From positions 99,535 to 163,534 of the forward strand of contig JARGFU010000015.1 of the NCBI GenBank assembly GCA_029210625.1: a stretch of 64,000 bases of DNA, in the 5' to 3' direction. The DNA comes from Deltaproteobacteria bacterium. GTDB taxonomy: Bacteria > Myxococcota > Myxococcia > SLRQ01. A program made the translations under genes and the position numbers. Below the pieces are notes generated by a model. It saw nothing but the letters and a program-made list of their open reading frames with translations. It ran no database searches and was not told where the DNA came from. This document shows, one piece after another, positions 17,013-26,438 of this stretch (within the stretch, counting starts at the first letter, position 1; each line of letters starts with the position of its first letter).

Positions 17013-17732
17013 ATGACCCGAATTCTTCCTTCCTGGAGGGCCTTCCTGGCCTTCCTCTTCCTCCTCGGGATGGGCTCCTGCGCCACCCTGGGGCTGGGAT
17101 CCTCCGCGATCCGTGGAGGCGGTGACACAGGCGCGGTGCCGCCGGGCCACGCCGCGGCGGCCCGGGCGGGCTGGAGCCCCCGGACCGGCGACCTCGTCTT
17201 CCGCCAGTCCCGCTCCCGCCAGGCGCAGGCGATCGAGCTGGTCACCCACTCCCCCTGGGGGCACACCGGGATCGTGCTGCTGATCGACGGAGAGCCCATC
17301 GTGCTCGAGGCCGTCGAGCCGGTGAAGCTCACCCCCCTGGAGCCCTGGCTCGCCGCCGCCCGGGGCGGGCGCTGGGCCGTGCGGAGACACGAGCAGGCCG
17401 AGACGATCTTCACCCCCGACCTCGAGCGGGAGCTGATCCGCGCCGGGCGCGCGCTGCTGGGCACCCACTACGACGGCCGCTTCGAGTGGAGCGATCGCCG
17501 CCTCTACTGCTCGGAGCTGGTCTGGAAGCTCTACGCCCGCCAGGCGAAGGTCCGGCTGGGGGAGCCCCAGCGCTACGCCGACCTGGACCTCTCCCACCCC
17601 ATCGTCGGCCGCCTCATCCGCGAGCGCCTCGGCGCCGAGGAGCGGCCGAAGGGGAAGATCGTCACCCCCGGCGGCCTCTTCGATGCGCCCGGGCTGCGCA
17701 CCGTCGCGGCCTCCTGGAAGCGCGACCGGTGA
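17013..17732 (+). CDS. YiiX/YebB-like NlpC/P60-family cysteine hydrolase, exported
   Basis: A 239-residue protein with a lipoprotein-like signal (FLAFLFLLGMGSCATLG). The hydrolase core shows GDLVFRQSRS, then THSPWGHTGIVLLIDGEPIVLEAVEPVKLTPL with the conserved His, then RLYCSELVWKLY with the Cys of the permuted papain-like family. The order (His before Cys) fits the circularly permuted YiiX/YebB group, whose members act on peptidoglycan peptides or lipid amides. AGAGGAG lies 6 bases before the ATG. It stands alone between a divergent hydrolase and a convergent helicase. A possible sigma-54 promoter lies upstream. Confidence 0.82.
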   Translation: MTRILPSWRAFLAFLFLLGMGSCATLGLGSSAIRGGGDTGAVPPGHAAAARAGWSPRTGDLVFRQSRSRQAQAIELVTHSPWGHTGIVLLIDGEPIVLEAVEPVKLTPLEPWLAAARGGRWAVRRHEQAETIFTPDLERELIRAGRALLGTHYDGRFEWSDRRLYCSELVWKLYARQAKVRLGEPQRYADLDLSHPIVGRLIRERLGAEERPKGKIVTPGGLFDAPGLRTVAASWKRDR

Positions 17733-17807
17733 CCCCGCGCTGATCTGCAGTAGATTGGGCCGGTGAGCGCCCCCCACCGCGAGCGGGTGACGGTCCTCGG
17801 TCGCTGA

Positions 17808-20465
17808 TCAGCGCTCGAAAGCGAGCAGCTCGAGGAGGGGGCGGCCCTCGGCGGGCGTTCGCAGATCGACCCGGCCGAGCAGGGCCCAGTCGGTCTCGCT
17901 GGTCTCGGCCGCGTCGTCCTGCACCGCCAGGCCGCAGAGGATCTGCTGCACCTTCCACTGCCGATCCCCGTCGGGGTTCAGGTGGGTGAACCAGGGCGCC
18001 CGGCCCCGGGGTGAGACGTCGAGCTCGCCGTTGACCTCGGCGAAGGCGTCGAGCTCGGCCTGCAGGCGCTCGGGGGTCCAGGGCTCGGCCCCCTCGGGCA
18101 GGCGGGCGGCCGCGGCCTCGAGCTGGCCGCGGGCCAGGAGGCCCAGGAGCTGGTGGACCTCGGCGCGCACCCGCGCGGTGAGCTGCTTCTCGTCGGCCGC
18201 CAGGGTCTCGGCGAGGCTGGAGGCGCGCACCTCGTGGACGACCGCGGCGGCGCCCTCCCTCGAGAGGGCCTCGATGAGCGCCAGGCGCTCGCCCGGGGCG
18301 ACCTCGAGGACCCCCTGCATGGCCTCCCACTCGTCCAGGAGGCTGGAGTCGACCCCGCGGATGATGCCCTCGAGGGTCGCGCTGATGTCGGCCAGCGGCT
18401 CGGTGATCAGCGCCTCGGGCAGGCCCCGACGCAGCACCCGGTAGACGTCGTTCAGGTGGCGCAGGAGCACCCCCTCCATCCGCTCCAGGCCGTGGTGGGT
18501 GACGTAGGTCTCGAAGCTGTGCGCCCGCTCGATCATCTCCCGGGCGATGGTCTTGGGCGCCAGCCCCCGCTCCCGCACCCAGGGGCGGTGCCGGGCGAAG
18601 GCCTCGAAGGTGGCCTCGAGGAACTCGAGATCGGGGCGGGGCGGCTCGAGCTCGTCGAGCAGCTCCATCCGCTCGTCGTAGGGGACGCCCTCGGACTTCA
18701 GCTTCGCCACCAGCTCGCCCTTCAGGGTCGAGAGCTGCCGCGCGAGGATCGCCCGCGGATCCTCGAGGATGGCCTCGATGACCGAGAGGGCGGTGAGGGC
18801 GGCGTCGATCGAGCCGGGGTCGTGCTCGCCCTCCCCCGTCGTGAGGAGGCTCTCGACGGCGGCCAGCAGGTAGAGGCCGAGGGCGTCGTCGAGACTGAAG
18901 CTCTCGTCCAGGGTGTCGTCCAGCTGAAGGCGGGCGTGACCGCCCGGCTGCCGGCGCTCGAGCCGGACCACCTCGGCCTTGCGCAGGGCCCGCAGGCGGG
19001 AGGCCAGGCGGCGGCGCTGGAAGGCCTTCTGGCCCTCGGTGAGGTGGGCGTGCTCGATGATGGCCAGCAGGCGGCGGTAGCCGCCGTCGCGGTCCTCGCT
19101 GCCCACCTGCAGGACCGAGAGCAGCAGGCCGAAGTCGAGCTCGAAGACCGGGACCAGGGGCTCGGGCGGGCGGTTCTTGATCTTCACCGTCGCCGGCTCG
19201 TCCCAGGGCACGAAGCCCTTGGGCGCGGCGCTCTTCGAGAGCTTGCGGGCGAGGTCCGGCCGGCGGGCGATCTTCTCGTCGACGCGCTTGTTCTCGATCA
19301 CGTGGGCGGGGGCCTGCACCACGACGTTGCCGTGGTCGTCGAAGCCCTTGCGTCCGGCCCGGCCGGCGATCTGGTGCAGCTCCCGGCTGGTGAGCAGGCG
19401 CATCTTCGTGCCGTCGTACTTGCACAGGCCGGTGAGCAGCACCGTGCGCAGCGGGATGTTCACCCCGACCCCGAGGGTGTCGGTGCCGCTGATGACCCGC
19501 AGCAGCCCGGCTTGCGCCAGGCGCTCGGTGAGGCGGCGGTAGCGGGGGATGAGGCCGCCGTGGTGCAGGCCGACGCCGGCCTTGAGCAGGCGGGCGAAGG
19601 TCTTGCCGAAGGGGGTGTCGAACTTCTCCCCGGCGAGGGCCTCGGCGATCTCGCGCTTCTTCTCCTTGTCGATGAGCTTGAGGCTGGTGAGGGCCTGGGC
19701 CTCGTCGAGGGCGGCGCGCTGGGTGAAGCTGACCAGGTAGATCGGCGCCTCGCCCGCTCCGAGCAGCCCCTCGATGGTCTCGTGCAGGGGCGCGTCGGCG
19801 TAGCGCCAGGAGAGGGGCACCGGCCGCACGTCGCGGTGCACCTGCACCACCGGACGCCCGGAGAAGGCCTCGAGGGCCTCGAGGGTGGGCGAGAGGTCGC
19901 CGAGGGTGGCGCTCATCAACAGGAAGCGCGTCTCGGGCAGGGTGATCAGGGGCAGGTGCCAGGCCATGCCCCGCTCGGGATCGGCGTAGTAGTGGAACTC
20001 GTCGATCACCGCCTGGGCGAAGCGGGCCTCCCCCCGGACCGCGAGGAGGGCCAGCACCTCCTGGGTGCAGCAGATCACCTCGGCCCCGGGGTTCACACTC
20101 GCGTCGCCGGTCATCAGCCCGACCCGCGCGGGCCCGAAGACCGTGCAGAGCTCGAAGAACTTCTCGTTCACCAGCGCCTTGATCGGCGAGGTGTAGACGC
20201 TGCGCTCCCCCTTCGCGAGGGCGTCGAGGTGCAGCGCCCGGGCGACCAGCGACTTCCCCGAGCCGGTGGGCGTGGAGAGGACCACGTGGTTGCCGGCGAG
20301 GAGCTCGAGGACGGCCTCCTCCTGCGCCTCGTAGAGGGTGAGGCCTCGCGCCTCGACGTCCTCGACGAAGAGCTCGAGGAGGGTGTCGGCGTCGGCGGGA
20401 GCCTCGGCGGCGAGGATGCGATCGAGCGCGGCTTCGAGTCCTGCGGCCATGAGGCCGCCGGTCAT
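17808..20465 (-). CDS. DUF3516-type DEAD/DEAH-box superfamily 2 helicase
   Basis: An 885-residue helicase. It has Walker A TPTGSGKS (65-72), TSPIKALVNEKF (motif Ia), Walker B DEFH (155-158), SAT (185-187), and motif V/VI ending in HQIAGRAGRKG (364-374). The C-terminal ~450 residues are helical and match the DUF3516 layout, known mainly from Ski2/Mtr4-like RNA helicases of Actinobacteria. Expected role: ATP-driven RNA unwinding, possibly in RNA turnover. The ATG at 20465 is used; a second Met five codons on is also possible. It has no operon partner; the small lipoprotein gene upstream ends 21 bases away. All ATPase motifs look intact. Confidence 0.88.
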   Translation of the reverse strand: MTGGLMAAGLEAALDRILAAEAPADADTLLELFVEDVEARGLTLYEAQEEAVLELLAGNHVVLSTPTGSGKSLVARALHLDALAKGERSVYTSPIKALVNEKFFELCTVFGPARVGLMTGDASVNPGAEVICCTQEVLALLAVRGEARFAQAVIDEFHYYADPERGMAWHLPLITLPETRFLLMSATLGDLSPTLEALEAFSGRPVVQVHRDVRPVPLSWRYADAPLHETIEGLLGAGEAPIYLVSFTQRAALDEAQALTSLKLIDKEKKREIAEALAGEKFDTPFGKTFARLLKAGVGLHHGGLIPRYRRLTERLAQAGLLRVISGTDTLGVGVNIPLRTVLLTGLCKYDGTKMRLLTSRELHQIAGRAGRKGFDDHGNVVVQAPAHVIENKRVDEKIARRPDLARKLSKSAAPKGFVPWDEPATVKIKNRPPEPLVPVFELDFGLLLSVLQVGSEDRDGGYRRLLAIIEHAHLTEGQKAFQRRRLASRLRALRKAEVVRLERRQPGGHARLQLDDTLDESFSLDDALGLYLLAAVESLLTTGEGEHDPGSIDAALTALSVIEAILEDPRAILARQLSTLKGELVAKLKSEGVPYDERMELLDELEPPRPDLEFLEATFEAFARHRPWVRERGLAPKTIAREMIERAHSFETYVTHHGLERMEGVLLRHLNDVYRVLRRGLPEALITEPLADISATLEGIIRGVDSSLLDEWEAMQGVLEVAPGERLALIEALSREGAAAVVHEVRASSLAETLAADEKQLTARVRAEVHQLLGLLARGQLEAAAARLPEGAEPWTPERLQAELDAFAEVNGELDVSPRGRAPWFTHLNPDGDRQWKVQQILCGLAVQDDAAETSETDWALLGRVDLRTPAEGRPLLELLAFER

Positions 20466-20485
20466 AGCACGCTATCGACGAGCGC

Positions 20486-20818
20486 TCACTGCGAGCGGAC
20501 GGCGATGCCCTCGACCTGGGTGCAGGAGCGCGCCACCAGGATGTAGTGCTGGAAGAAGCTGTCGGCGGTGACCTGGATCAGGGCGTCGGCGCCCTTGCGG
20601 TCCCGGATGGCCTGCTTGGTGGCCCCCTGGAGGGTGTTGCCGGTGGAGACCGGAAGCACTCCGAAGAGCAGCCAGAGGCAGTCGACCCCCTTCGCCGGGC
20701 CGAGCTCCTCGTAGCCGCCGGGCGCCAGCGGCTTGGTCGAGGGGGTCATGCCGATGGCGGAGTGGAAGCAGCCGCCGAGGGTGAGGAGGGCCAGGCCCAG
20801 GAGCAGGAGCCGTCGCAT
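20486..20818 (-). CDS. Small TRL-like lipoprotein
   Basis: A 110-residue protein with a clear lipobox (LLLLGLALLTLGGC, Cys17). The mature part, FGVLPVSTGNTLQGATKQAIRDRKGADALIQVTADS, resembles small TRL-like or LPP-type lipoproteins that have a glycine-rich turn followed by an Ala helix. No catalytic motif is seen. It is 30 bases downstream of the SRPBCC gene on the same strand and might be co-transcribed with it. The function is unknown and the family call is tentative. Confidence 0.6.
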   Translation of the reverse strand: MRRLLLLGLALLTLGGCFHSAIGMTPSTKPLAPGGYEELGPAKGVDCLWLLFGVLPVSTGNTLQGATKQAIRDRKGADALIQVTADSFFQHYILVARSCTQVEGIAVRSQ

Positions 20819-20848
20819 GGTGGGAGCCTTTCGCTTTGCCGGTGGGAG

Positions 20849-21688
20849 CTACTTCTTCCGGGGACGCTTCTTCGCGACCTTCTTGGCCGCCTTCTTCTTC
20901 GCGACCTTCTTTGCGACCTTCTTGGCCGCCTTCTTCACCGGCTTCTTCTTCGCCGGCGCCTTCTTGGCCGCCTTCTTCGCCGGCTTCTTCTTCGCCGGCG
21001 CCTTCTTGGCCGCCTTCTTCACCGGCTTCTTCTTCGCCGGCGCCTTCTTGGCCGCCTTCTTCACCGGCTTCTTCTTCGCCGGCGCCTTCTTGGCCGCCTT
21101 CTTCGCCGGCTTCTTCTTCGCCGGCGCCTTCTTGGCCGCCTCCTTCTTCGGGGTCGGCGCGGCCGGGGCCGGGGTCTCGGCCACCGGAGGCGGCGGAGGC
21201 GGCGGCGGGGTGTCCGGGCGCAGCACCGGGTACTGGCGGGTGAGCTCGGGATCGGGCACGTCCCAGCCACCCTGGCCGATCGCGGCCCGCCGGCCCTCCT
21301 TCAGGTAGTGGTAGAGGGGCTCGAGGTAGTTGCGCATCCAGCCGCGCTCCAGGGCGCGGCCGAAGCCCTCGGGGATGCTGCTGTGGAGCACCACCACCCG
21401 GGTGCCCAGGCCGGCCGGCTCGAGGACGATCTCCACCCGCGACTCGAGGGTCTTGGGGGGGAAGGTCGAGAGCCTCCAGGAGAGGAGGATCCGCCGGGCC
21501 GGCTCCAGGGTGCCGACGCGGCCGGAGATCGCGCCGTCCCAGAGCTGGAAGGCCGTGCCCACGTTGGGGACGATCGTGGCCGCGTGACCGGTGAAGTCCC
21601 GATGCTCCCTCGCGTTGAGGAAGGCATCGAAGACCCGGTCGGGGTCGGCCGGGAGGAAGGCGGAGACTCGGATCGATTCGGTCGCCAT
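20849..21688 (-). CDS. SRPBCC (AHSA1-like) domain fused to histone-H1-like Lys/Ala/Pro tail
   Basis: A 279-residue protein in two parts. Residues 1-150 are an SRPBCC/START-type domain: SIRVSAFLPADPDRVFDAFLNAREHRDFTG, RILLSWRLSTFPPK, and a C-terminal helix ending YLEPLYHYLKEG. After a Pro-rich linker with eight prolines in a row, residues ~190-279 are almost only Lys, Ala, Pro and Val, built of five 14-residue repeats of the KKAPAKKKPVKKAA type and a divergent end. Such tails occur in bacterial H1-like DNA-binding proteins. The joining of a ligand-binding fold to a DNA- or RNA-binding tail is unusual. It could also act by binding polyphosphate or other polyanions. CCTCC (AGGAGGT on the sense strand) lies just before the start. 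Confidence 0.8.
   Translation of the reverse strand: MATESIRVSAFLPADPDRVFDAFLNAREHRDFTGHAATIVPNVGTAFQLWDGAISGRVGTLEPARRILLSWRLSTFPPKTLESRVEIVLEPAGLGTRVVVLHSSIPEGFGRALERGWMRNYLEPLYHYLKEGRRAAIGQGGWDVPDPELTRQYPVLRPDTPPPPPPPPVAETPAPAAPTPKKEAAKKAPAKKKPAKKAAKKAPAKKKPVKKAAKKAPAKKKPVKKAAKKAPAKKKPAKKAAKKAPAKKKPVKKAAKKVAKKVAKKKAAKKVAKKRPRKK
20921..21130 (-). repeat. Five tandem 42-bp units encoding the basic tail
   Basis: Units begin at 20921, 20963, 21005, 21047 and 21089, and a sixth starts at 21131 but diverges. They are nearly identical; the main difference is a Val/Ala codon change. Copy number could vary by slippage, changing the length of the Lys-rich tail. Confidence 0.9.
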
Positions 21689-21775
21689 GGTCTAGGACCT
21701 CCTTTGGGGATCGATCCCTACACCAAGGCCGGTCCCGGGGCCACGGCCCCGTTTCCGGACGTGGATCATCGGCCC

Positions 21776-21804
21776 TTGTCCGACTCCTGCCGCGCACGCA
21801 TACT
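21776..21804 (+). promoter_or_regulatory. Possible sigma-70-type promoter for the lipoprotein/activator pair
   Basis: TTGTCC (21776-21781) and CATACT (21799-21804) are spaced by 17 bases. They lie about 80 bases before the ATG at 21883, in the 194-base divergent gap. Nothing else was recognised in that gap. Confidence 0.4.
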
Positions 21805-21882
21805 GCCCGGCCGAAACGGACACCCCCTCCCGGCCAGGGCAGCCAAGAGGCGCCCGGCCCAAACCGCCACCGGAGCCACATC

Positions 21883-22629
21883 ATGCGTATCTCCCTCCTC
21901 GCCGCCGCCCTCGTCCTCCTGGTCTCGGGTTGCCCGGACAAGCCCAGCACCGACAACTCCAAGTCGGTCTTCGAGCCCGCCCCGACCGCCCCCGCCGGTG
22001 AGGCCGGCGCGGCCAACCCCCACGCCGGCATGGACCCCGGAGCGCTGCCGGCCGGCCACCCCCCGATGGGCGGCGCCATGGGCGGCGCGGCCGCCGGCAA
22101 CCCGCAGATGGTCGGCGGCATCGCCGCCCCCTCCGCCGCCGCCGGGCAGGGCGCGATGGCCCTGACCTGGACCCTCCCCGAGGGCTGGAAGGAGACGCCC
22201 CCCGCCAACGCCATGCGCCGCGCCCAGTTCGAGGTCGAGGGCAAGGGCGGCAAGGCCGAGTGCGTGGTCTTCTACTTCGGCCCCGGCCAGGGCGGTGACC
22301 CCCTCTCCAACGCCCGCCGCTGGGCCGACCAGTTCCAGCAGCCCGACGGCAAGCCCTCCTCCGAGGTGATGAAGACCGGCTCCCGCAAGGCCGGCGAGAT
22401 CGAGATCACCACCGTCGAGGTCACCGGCACCTACGCCAACACCATGATGGGCGGCGCCCCCGAGGCCAACCAGATGCTGCTGGGCGCCGTGGCCATGGGC
22501 CCGGACGCCCCCTGGTTCTTCAAGTTCACCGGTCCCCAGGAGACCGTCGAGGGCGCCCGCGCGGGCTTCGAGGCCCTCCTCGACTCCCTGAAGGCCGGCG
22601 CGGCCGCGGCCGAGAAGGCCGCCGAGTAG
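21883..22629 (+). CDS. Lipoprotein of unknown function
   Basis: A 248-residue lipoprotein (lipobox LVLLVSGC, Cys17). A low-complexity Pro/Gly/Ala/Met linker (residues ~30-90, with [17 protein letters not shown]) leads to a compact C-terminal domain: [41 protein letters not shown], and [26 protein letters not shown]. The last segments resemble proteins that predict GWK-type, PsbP/Mog1-like folds, so a PsbP/DUF-like fold is possible. It ends 14 bases before the sigma-54 activator and is probably in the same transcript. No enzymatic motif is visible and the function is unknown. Confidence 0.65.
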   Translation: MRISLLAAALVLLVSGCPDKPSTDNSKSVFEPAPTAPAGEAGAANPHAGMDPGALPAGHPPMGGAMGGAAAGNPQMVGGIAAPSAAAGQGAMALTWTLPEGWKETPPANAMRRAQFEVEGKGGKAECVVFYFGPGQGGDPLSNARRWADQFQQPDGKPSSEVMKTGSRKAGEIEITTVEVTGTYANTMMGGAPEANQMLLGAVAMGPDAPWFFKFTGPQETVEGARAGFEALLDSLKAGAAAAEKAAE

Positions 22630-22643
22630 GTACCGGTCCGCTC

Positions 22644-24062
22644 ATGGCGCGCATCCTGATCATCGACGACAACGAGACGATGCGGGAGGGCATGGCCCTC
22701 ACGCTCGCCAAGCTCGGCCACGAGATCGTCACCGCCCCCGGGGGGGAGGCGGGGATCGCCGCCTACGAGAAGAAGCGCGCCGACTTCGTCGTCACCGACC
22801 TGAAGATGGAGCCGGTCGACGGGGTCGAGGTCCTTCGCCGGGTGAAGGAGCTCGATCCGGCCGGCATGGTCATGGTGGTCACCGCCTTCGGCACCATCGA
22901 GACCGCCGTCGAGGCGATGAAGCTCGGCGCCTTCGACTTCCTCACCAAGCCCTTCACCCCCGAGGTGCTGCGCGAGAAGGTGAAGAAGGCCCTCGAGGTC
23001 GCCTCGATGCGCGAGGAGTGCGGCCGGCTGCAGGACGAGAACCACGCCCTGCGCCAGCACGCCGGCGAGGACCTCTCCAGCATCGAGGCCATCGTCGGGG
23101 AGTCCCCGGTGATGGAGGAGGTCTTCAAGGCAATCCGCAAGGTCGCGCCGACCGACGCCTCGGTGCACGTGCACGGCGAGTCGGGCACCGGCAAGGAGCT
23201 GGTGGCCAAGGCCATCCACGCCCTCTCCACCCGCGCCGACGGACCCTTCATCAAGGTCAACTGCGGTGCGCTGACCGAGACCCTCCTCGAGTCGGAGCTC
23301 TTCGGCCACGAGAAGGGCTCCTTCACCGGCGCCGTGAAGCGCAAGCTCGGCCGCTTCGAGCTCGCGCACGGCGGCACGATTTTCCTCGACGAGATCGGCG
23401 ACATCACCCCCTCCCTCCAGCTCAAGCTCCTGCGCGTGCTGCAGGAGCACGAGTTCGAGCGGGTGGGCGGCGAGAAGACCATCCAGGTCGACGTCCGGGT
23501 CGTCTCGGCGACCAACAAGAAGCTCCAGGACGAGGTCGAGCGCGGCGCCTTTCGCGAGGACCTCTTCTACCGCCTCCACGTGGTGCCGATGACCCTGCCG
23601 GCCCTGCGCGAGCGCGGCGACGACGTGCTCTTGCTGGCCCGCACCTTCTGCGAGGCCATCGGCAAGCGGATGGGCCGCGAGGCGCGCGGCTTCACCGCGG
23701 AGGCGGAAGGCCTCCTGCGCCGCTACCCCTGGCCCGGCAACGTCCGCGAGCTCGAGAACGCCGTCGAGCAGGCCCTGGTCTTCGCCGAGGGCGACACCAT
23801 CGAGGCCGACAACCTCCCGGCCTACCTCTCCCAGAAGAGCCGCACCGAGCTCTTCGCCCTGCCCTCCCGGAGCGTGCCCCTGCCCCAGATCCTCGACGAT
23901 CTGGAACGGCAGCTGATCCTGCAGGCCTACGAGAAGGCCGGCGGCGTGAAGACCGAGACCGCCCGCCTCCTCGGCGTGAAGACCAGCGCCCTCTACTACA
24001 AGCTCGACAAGTACGGGTTGCGAGACCCCGACGACTCCGAGCCCCCCGACGCCGAGGCCTAG
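22644..24062 (+). CDS. Sigma-54-dependent response regulator (NtrC family)
   Basis: A 472-residue activator with three domains. The receiver has Asp8/Asp9, the phospho-acceptor Asp52, Thr80 and Lys102 (FLTKPF). The AAA+ domain has Walker A GESGTGKE (178-185), a GSFTGA loop (225-230; the usual motif is GAFTGA) and Walker B FLDE (247-250). The end is a Fis-type helix-turn-helix, [24 protein letters not shown]. It should open sigma-54 promoters when phosphorylated. The partner kinase is not next to it; the orphan kinase at 4111-5427 is one candidate by inference. Two sigma-54-like promoters are seen in this window, at 16938 and 29185. Its stop shares bases with the convergent neighbour's stop. 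Confidence 0.93.
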   Translation: MARILIIDDNETMREGMALTLAKLGHEIVTAPGGEAGIAAYEKKRADFVVTDLKMEPVDGVEVLRRVKELDPAGMVMVVTAFGTIETAVEAMKLGAFDFLTKPFTPEVLREKVKKALEVASMREECGRLQDENHALRQHAGEDLSSIEAIVGESPVMEEVFKAIRKVAPTDASVHVHGESGTGKELVAKAIHALSTRADGPFIKVNCGALTETLLESELFGHEKGSFTGAVKRKLGRFELAHGGTIFLDEIGDITPSLQLKLLRVLQEHEFERVGGEKTIQVDVRVVSATNKKLQDEVERGAFREDLFYRLHVVPMTLPALRERGDDVLLLARTFCEAIGKRMGREARGFTAEAEGLLRRYPWPGNVRELENAVEQALVFAEGDTIEADNLPAYLSQKSRTELFALPSRSVPLPQILDDLERQLILQAYEKAGGVKTETARLLGVKTSALYYKLDKYGLRDPDDSEPPDAEA

Positions 24063-25018
24063 GCCCGGCCCCTCACCGCCACGAGCTTCTCGATCAGGGG
24101 ATCGCAGAACTCGCGGCCCCGCAGCTGCGCGAGCCAGTCCCCGGGGAGGGCCTCGAAGCCGTGGACGATCCCGGCGATCCCGCCGGCGATGCAGGCGGTG
24201 GTGTCGGTGTCGTTCCCCAGGGCGATCGCCGCCTGCACGACGCCGCGGTAGCCGCCGCCCTCCTCGAGGGCGAGGCGCGCGGAGTGGAGGGCGTCGACGA
24301 CGTAGCCGCTGCCCTGCCCGCCCGGCGGCCGGTCGGCCCCGAGGGGCCCCATCAGCTCGGCGGGCGCGCCCTCCACCTCCAGCGTCTCGGCCCGGACGAT
24401 CGCGACGGCCCGGGACCACGCGTCCTCGAGGTCGGGCTCCTCGGTTAGGAGCAGGAGACGGGCCCACACGCAGTAGAGGGCGCAGCAGAGCTGCGAGCGC
24501 AGGTGGCCGTGGGTGGGCAGGCCCTGGGCCATCGCGTCGTGCACCAGCTCGGCGTCGGAGCCCCGGTGCCAGAGCGCCAGGGGCAGCGCCCGCATCAGGC
24601 TGCCGTTGCCGTTCTTGCGCTCACCGGCGGGGCCGGTGGTGTGGGCCGGCCGGCCGGCGCGCAGGGCGTCGATGGCCTCCCGGGTCTGGATCCCCACGTC
24701 GAAGATGTCGGCGTCGACCGCCAGGTAGCCCTCGTCCAGCCAGCGGACGATGCGGCCGCCGAGGTCCGGGAGGTCGAGGCGCCCGCAGGCGAGCAGCGAG
24801 TCGAGGAGGCAGAGGGCCTGGGCGCCGTCGTCGCTCCAGGTGCCCGGCGGCACCCTGGCGTGAGCCCGCCGGAAGGAGAAGCCCTCGGGTGGGACGAGCT
24901 CGATCCGGTCGCGGGGCGGCAGCCGCTCCGGCGCGTTGAACTCGTAGGGCACGCCCACCGCGTCGGCGAGGAGCAGGCCCAGGACACCACCACGAAGCCG
25001 GGACCCGAGAGGAAGCAT
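24059..25018 (-). CDS. ADP-ribosylglycohydrolase family protein (DraG-like)
   Basis: A 319-residue protein with the family pattern. The N-terminal [18 protein letters not shown] leads to the metal-binding motif WSDDGAQAL (61-69). The second metal motif is [16 protein letters not shown] near the C-terminus. A GRPAHTTG loop and [15 protein letters not shown] are also typical. These enzymes remove ADP-ribose from proteins (for example DraG on nitrogenase reductase) or from small molecules. No nif genes or ADP-ribosyltransferase lie nearby. All metal ligands appear present, so it should be active. The target is unknown. It converges on the sigma-54 activator with a shared CTAG at the stops. Confidence 0.88.
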   Translation of the reverse strand: MLPLGSRLRGGVLGLLLADAVGVPYEFNAPERLPPRDRIELVPPEGFSFRRAHARVPPGTWSDDGAQALCLLDSLLACGRLDLPDLGGRIVRWLDEGYLAVDADIFDVGIQTREAIDALRAGRPAHTTGPAGERKNGNGSLMRALPLALWHRGSDAELVHDAMAQGLPTHGHLRSQLCCALYCVWARLLLLTEEPDLEDAWSRAVAIVRAETLEVEGAPAELMGPLGADRPPGGQGSGYVVDALHSARLALEEGGGYRGVVQAAIALGNDTDTTACIAGGIAGIVHGFEALPGDWLAQLRGREFCDPLIEKLVAVRGRA

Positions 25019-25048
25019 GGGACGAGCCTACGCCGGACCTGTGACGGA

Positions 25049-26011
25049 TCAGGGCCTGGGGTGCGCCATCAGCCAGTCGTAGATCACGCCGGCCCAGTCG
25101 CTGCGGAAGGTGGGCAGGTGGCTGCCCGCCTCGATCCGCCAGAGCTCGGCGGCGCCGGTGGCCGGGCAGCCCTCGTGGACGATCCGGGTGGTCTCGGCGC
25201 CCAGCAGGTCGTTGACGAGGTCGAGGTCGGGGGTCAGCGCCGTCGTGGTGGCGTCGCAGCCGTTGAGGGTGGCCCAGGTATCGACGGTCTCCACCGCGCC
25301 CGGGTACTCGAAGCCCATGTTCCAGCCGCCGCCGTAGAGGATCACCGCGTCGAGGGTGCCGTGGATCTGCAGCACCGAGACCGGCTCGGCGGGATCGCAG
25401 AGGCTCTCGTCCTTCCAGACCGCGCCGGCCAGGGAGGCGATGGCTGCGACGCGCCCCGGGCGCTCGCAGGCCATCCGGTGCGACATGAAGCCGCCGTTGG
25501 AGTGCCCGACGAAGAAGACCCGCTTCGGATCGATGAGGTACTGGCTCTCGATGTCGTCGAGGACCGCCTCGAGGTAGGCCACGTCGTCGACGTCCGAGCC
25601 GAAGCCGCAGCAGGCGTCGGTGGCGTTCCAGAAGCGCTGGAGGGTCGCGTTGAAGGTGCCGTCCGGCAGGGCCACGAAGAAGCCCCGCTGGCGGGCCAGC
25701 GCCGACATCCCGAAGTAGAGATCCTGGGTCACCGCGTCGGCGGTGAAGCCGTGGAGGAGGAAGACCAGGGGCAGGGCCGCGCTGCCGTCGTAGGCGTCCG
25801 GCACGGTCAGGCCGTAGGGCCGGTCCTCGACCAGGCTGCCGCCGTCGGTGCCGCCCCCATCGAGGCCTCCGTCACTCCCACCGTCCTCGCTGCCCGCGTC
25901 GGCCCCGCCGTCGGTCCCGGCGTCGGTGGTCCCGCCGTCGGTCGCCGAGGGCTCCGAGGGGCCACAGGCGGCCGCCAGCAGCAGCGGCAGGAGGAGGAGG
26001 CGCCAGCGCAT
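25049..26011 (-). CDS. LpqC/PHB-depolymerase-like secreted esterase (lipoprotein)
   Basis: A 320-residue lipoprotein (lipobox LLLAAAC, Cys16). A ~45-residue Asp/Gly/Thr linker is followed by an esterase domain of the polyhydroxybutyrate depolymerase/feruloyl esterase group (LpqC). The core shows LPLVFLLHGFTADA, the loop NATDACCGFGSDVDDVAYLEAVLDD, the nucleophile GHSNGGFMSHRMAC, SVLQIHGTLDAVILY and the final His in IEAGSHLPTF. The catalytic Ser/Asp/His are all visible. It probably hydrolyses polyester or aryl esters outside the cytoplasm. It is a single gene flanked by a small lipoprotein gene 9 bases upstream on the same strand. Confidence 0.86.
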   Translation of the reverse strand: MRWRLLLLPLLLAAACGPSEPSATDGGTTDAGTDGGADAGSEDGGSDGGLDGGGTDGGSLVEDRPYGLTVPDAYDGSAALPLVFLLHGFTADAVTQDLYFGMSALARQRGFFVALPDGTFNATLQRFWNATDACCGFGSDVDDVAYLEAVLDDIESQYLIDPKRVFFVGHSNGGFMSHRMACERPGRVAAIASLAGAVWKDESLCDPAEPVSVLQIHGTLDAVILYGGGWNMGFEYPGAVETVDTWATLNGCDATTTALTPDLDLVNDLLGAETTRIVHEGCPATGAAELWRIEAGSHLPTFRSDWAGVIYDWLMAHPRP

Positions 26012-26020
26012 CGTCGGGGG

Positions 26021-26398
26021 CTACTTGGCCGGCGGCGGCGGCGCGGCGAGCTTGCGCAGCTTGCCCTCGGGATCGCACTTGGAGGCCGCCTGGAGGTCGG
26101 GGGCCGCGATGGCGCAGTCCATCACCTCGACGATCTCGGGGTTCTCCTTCACCGTCTCCAGGCAGTTCTGCACCATCTGGGGGCGGTTCTTCTTCATCTC
26201 CGCCTCCATCGTCGCGTTCATCTCGGCGACCTTCTCGGCCGGCATCATCTTCGAGAGCGCCTTGGTCATCTCCTGGGCGATCTCGAAGGCCTTGTCGGTC
26301 ATCTTCTCGCAGCGCTCCTGGTCCTTGTTCGGACAGCCGGTGGCGAGGAGGAGCGCAGAGGCGAGGCCGAGGGCGGCGAGGCGGGAGGCGAGGTGCAT
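26021..26398 (-). CDS. Small lipoprotein, helical, Cys-containing
   Basis: A 125-residue lipoprotein (lipobox LASALLLATGC). The mature part has NKDQERCEKMTDKAFEIAQEMTKAL, then MNATMEAEMKKNRPQMVQNCLETVKENPEIVEVMDCAIAAPDLQAASKC, and ends in a Pro-rich tail. Its four mature Cys and helical heptads resemble small helical Myxococcota lipoproteins. No family is recognised. Its stop is 9 bases from the esterase start, so the two are likely co-transcribed. Confidence 0.62.
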   Translation of the reverse strand: MHLASRLAALGLASALLLATGCPNKDQERCEKMTDKAFEIAQEMTKALSKMMPAEKVAEMNATMEAEMKKNRPQMVQNCLETVKENPEIVEVMDCAIAAPDLQAASKCDPEGKLRKLAAPPPPAK

Positions 26399-26438
26399 GG
26401 GGGGTCCCTTCGCTGGGGGTTGTTCGGGCCCGGGCAGG

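Noticed and set aside
17741..17807. TAGATT followed by a 14-codon GTG frame (17763-17807) in the convergent gap before the helicase end.
   Set aside because: Too short, no homologue recognised and no ribosome site; might be a remnant but nothing supports it.
20921..21130. Regular 42-bp repeats looked like a possible CRISPR array.
   Set aside because: No unique spacers, contiguous repeats, and they code for the Lys-rich tail in frame.
23163..23178. GTGCACGTGCACGG resembles the 34-bp palindromes.
   Set aside because: Only half length and inside the activator's coding region (VHVHGES); no period-6 run.
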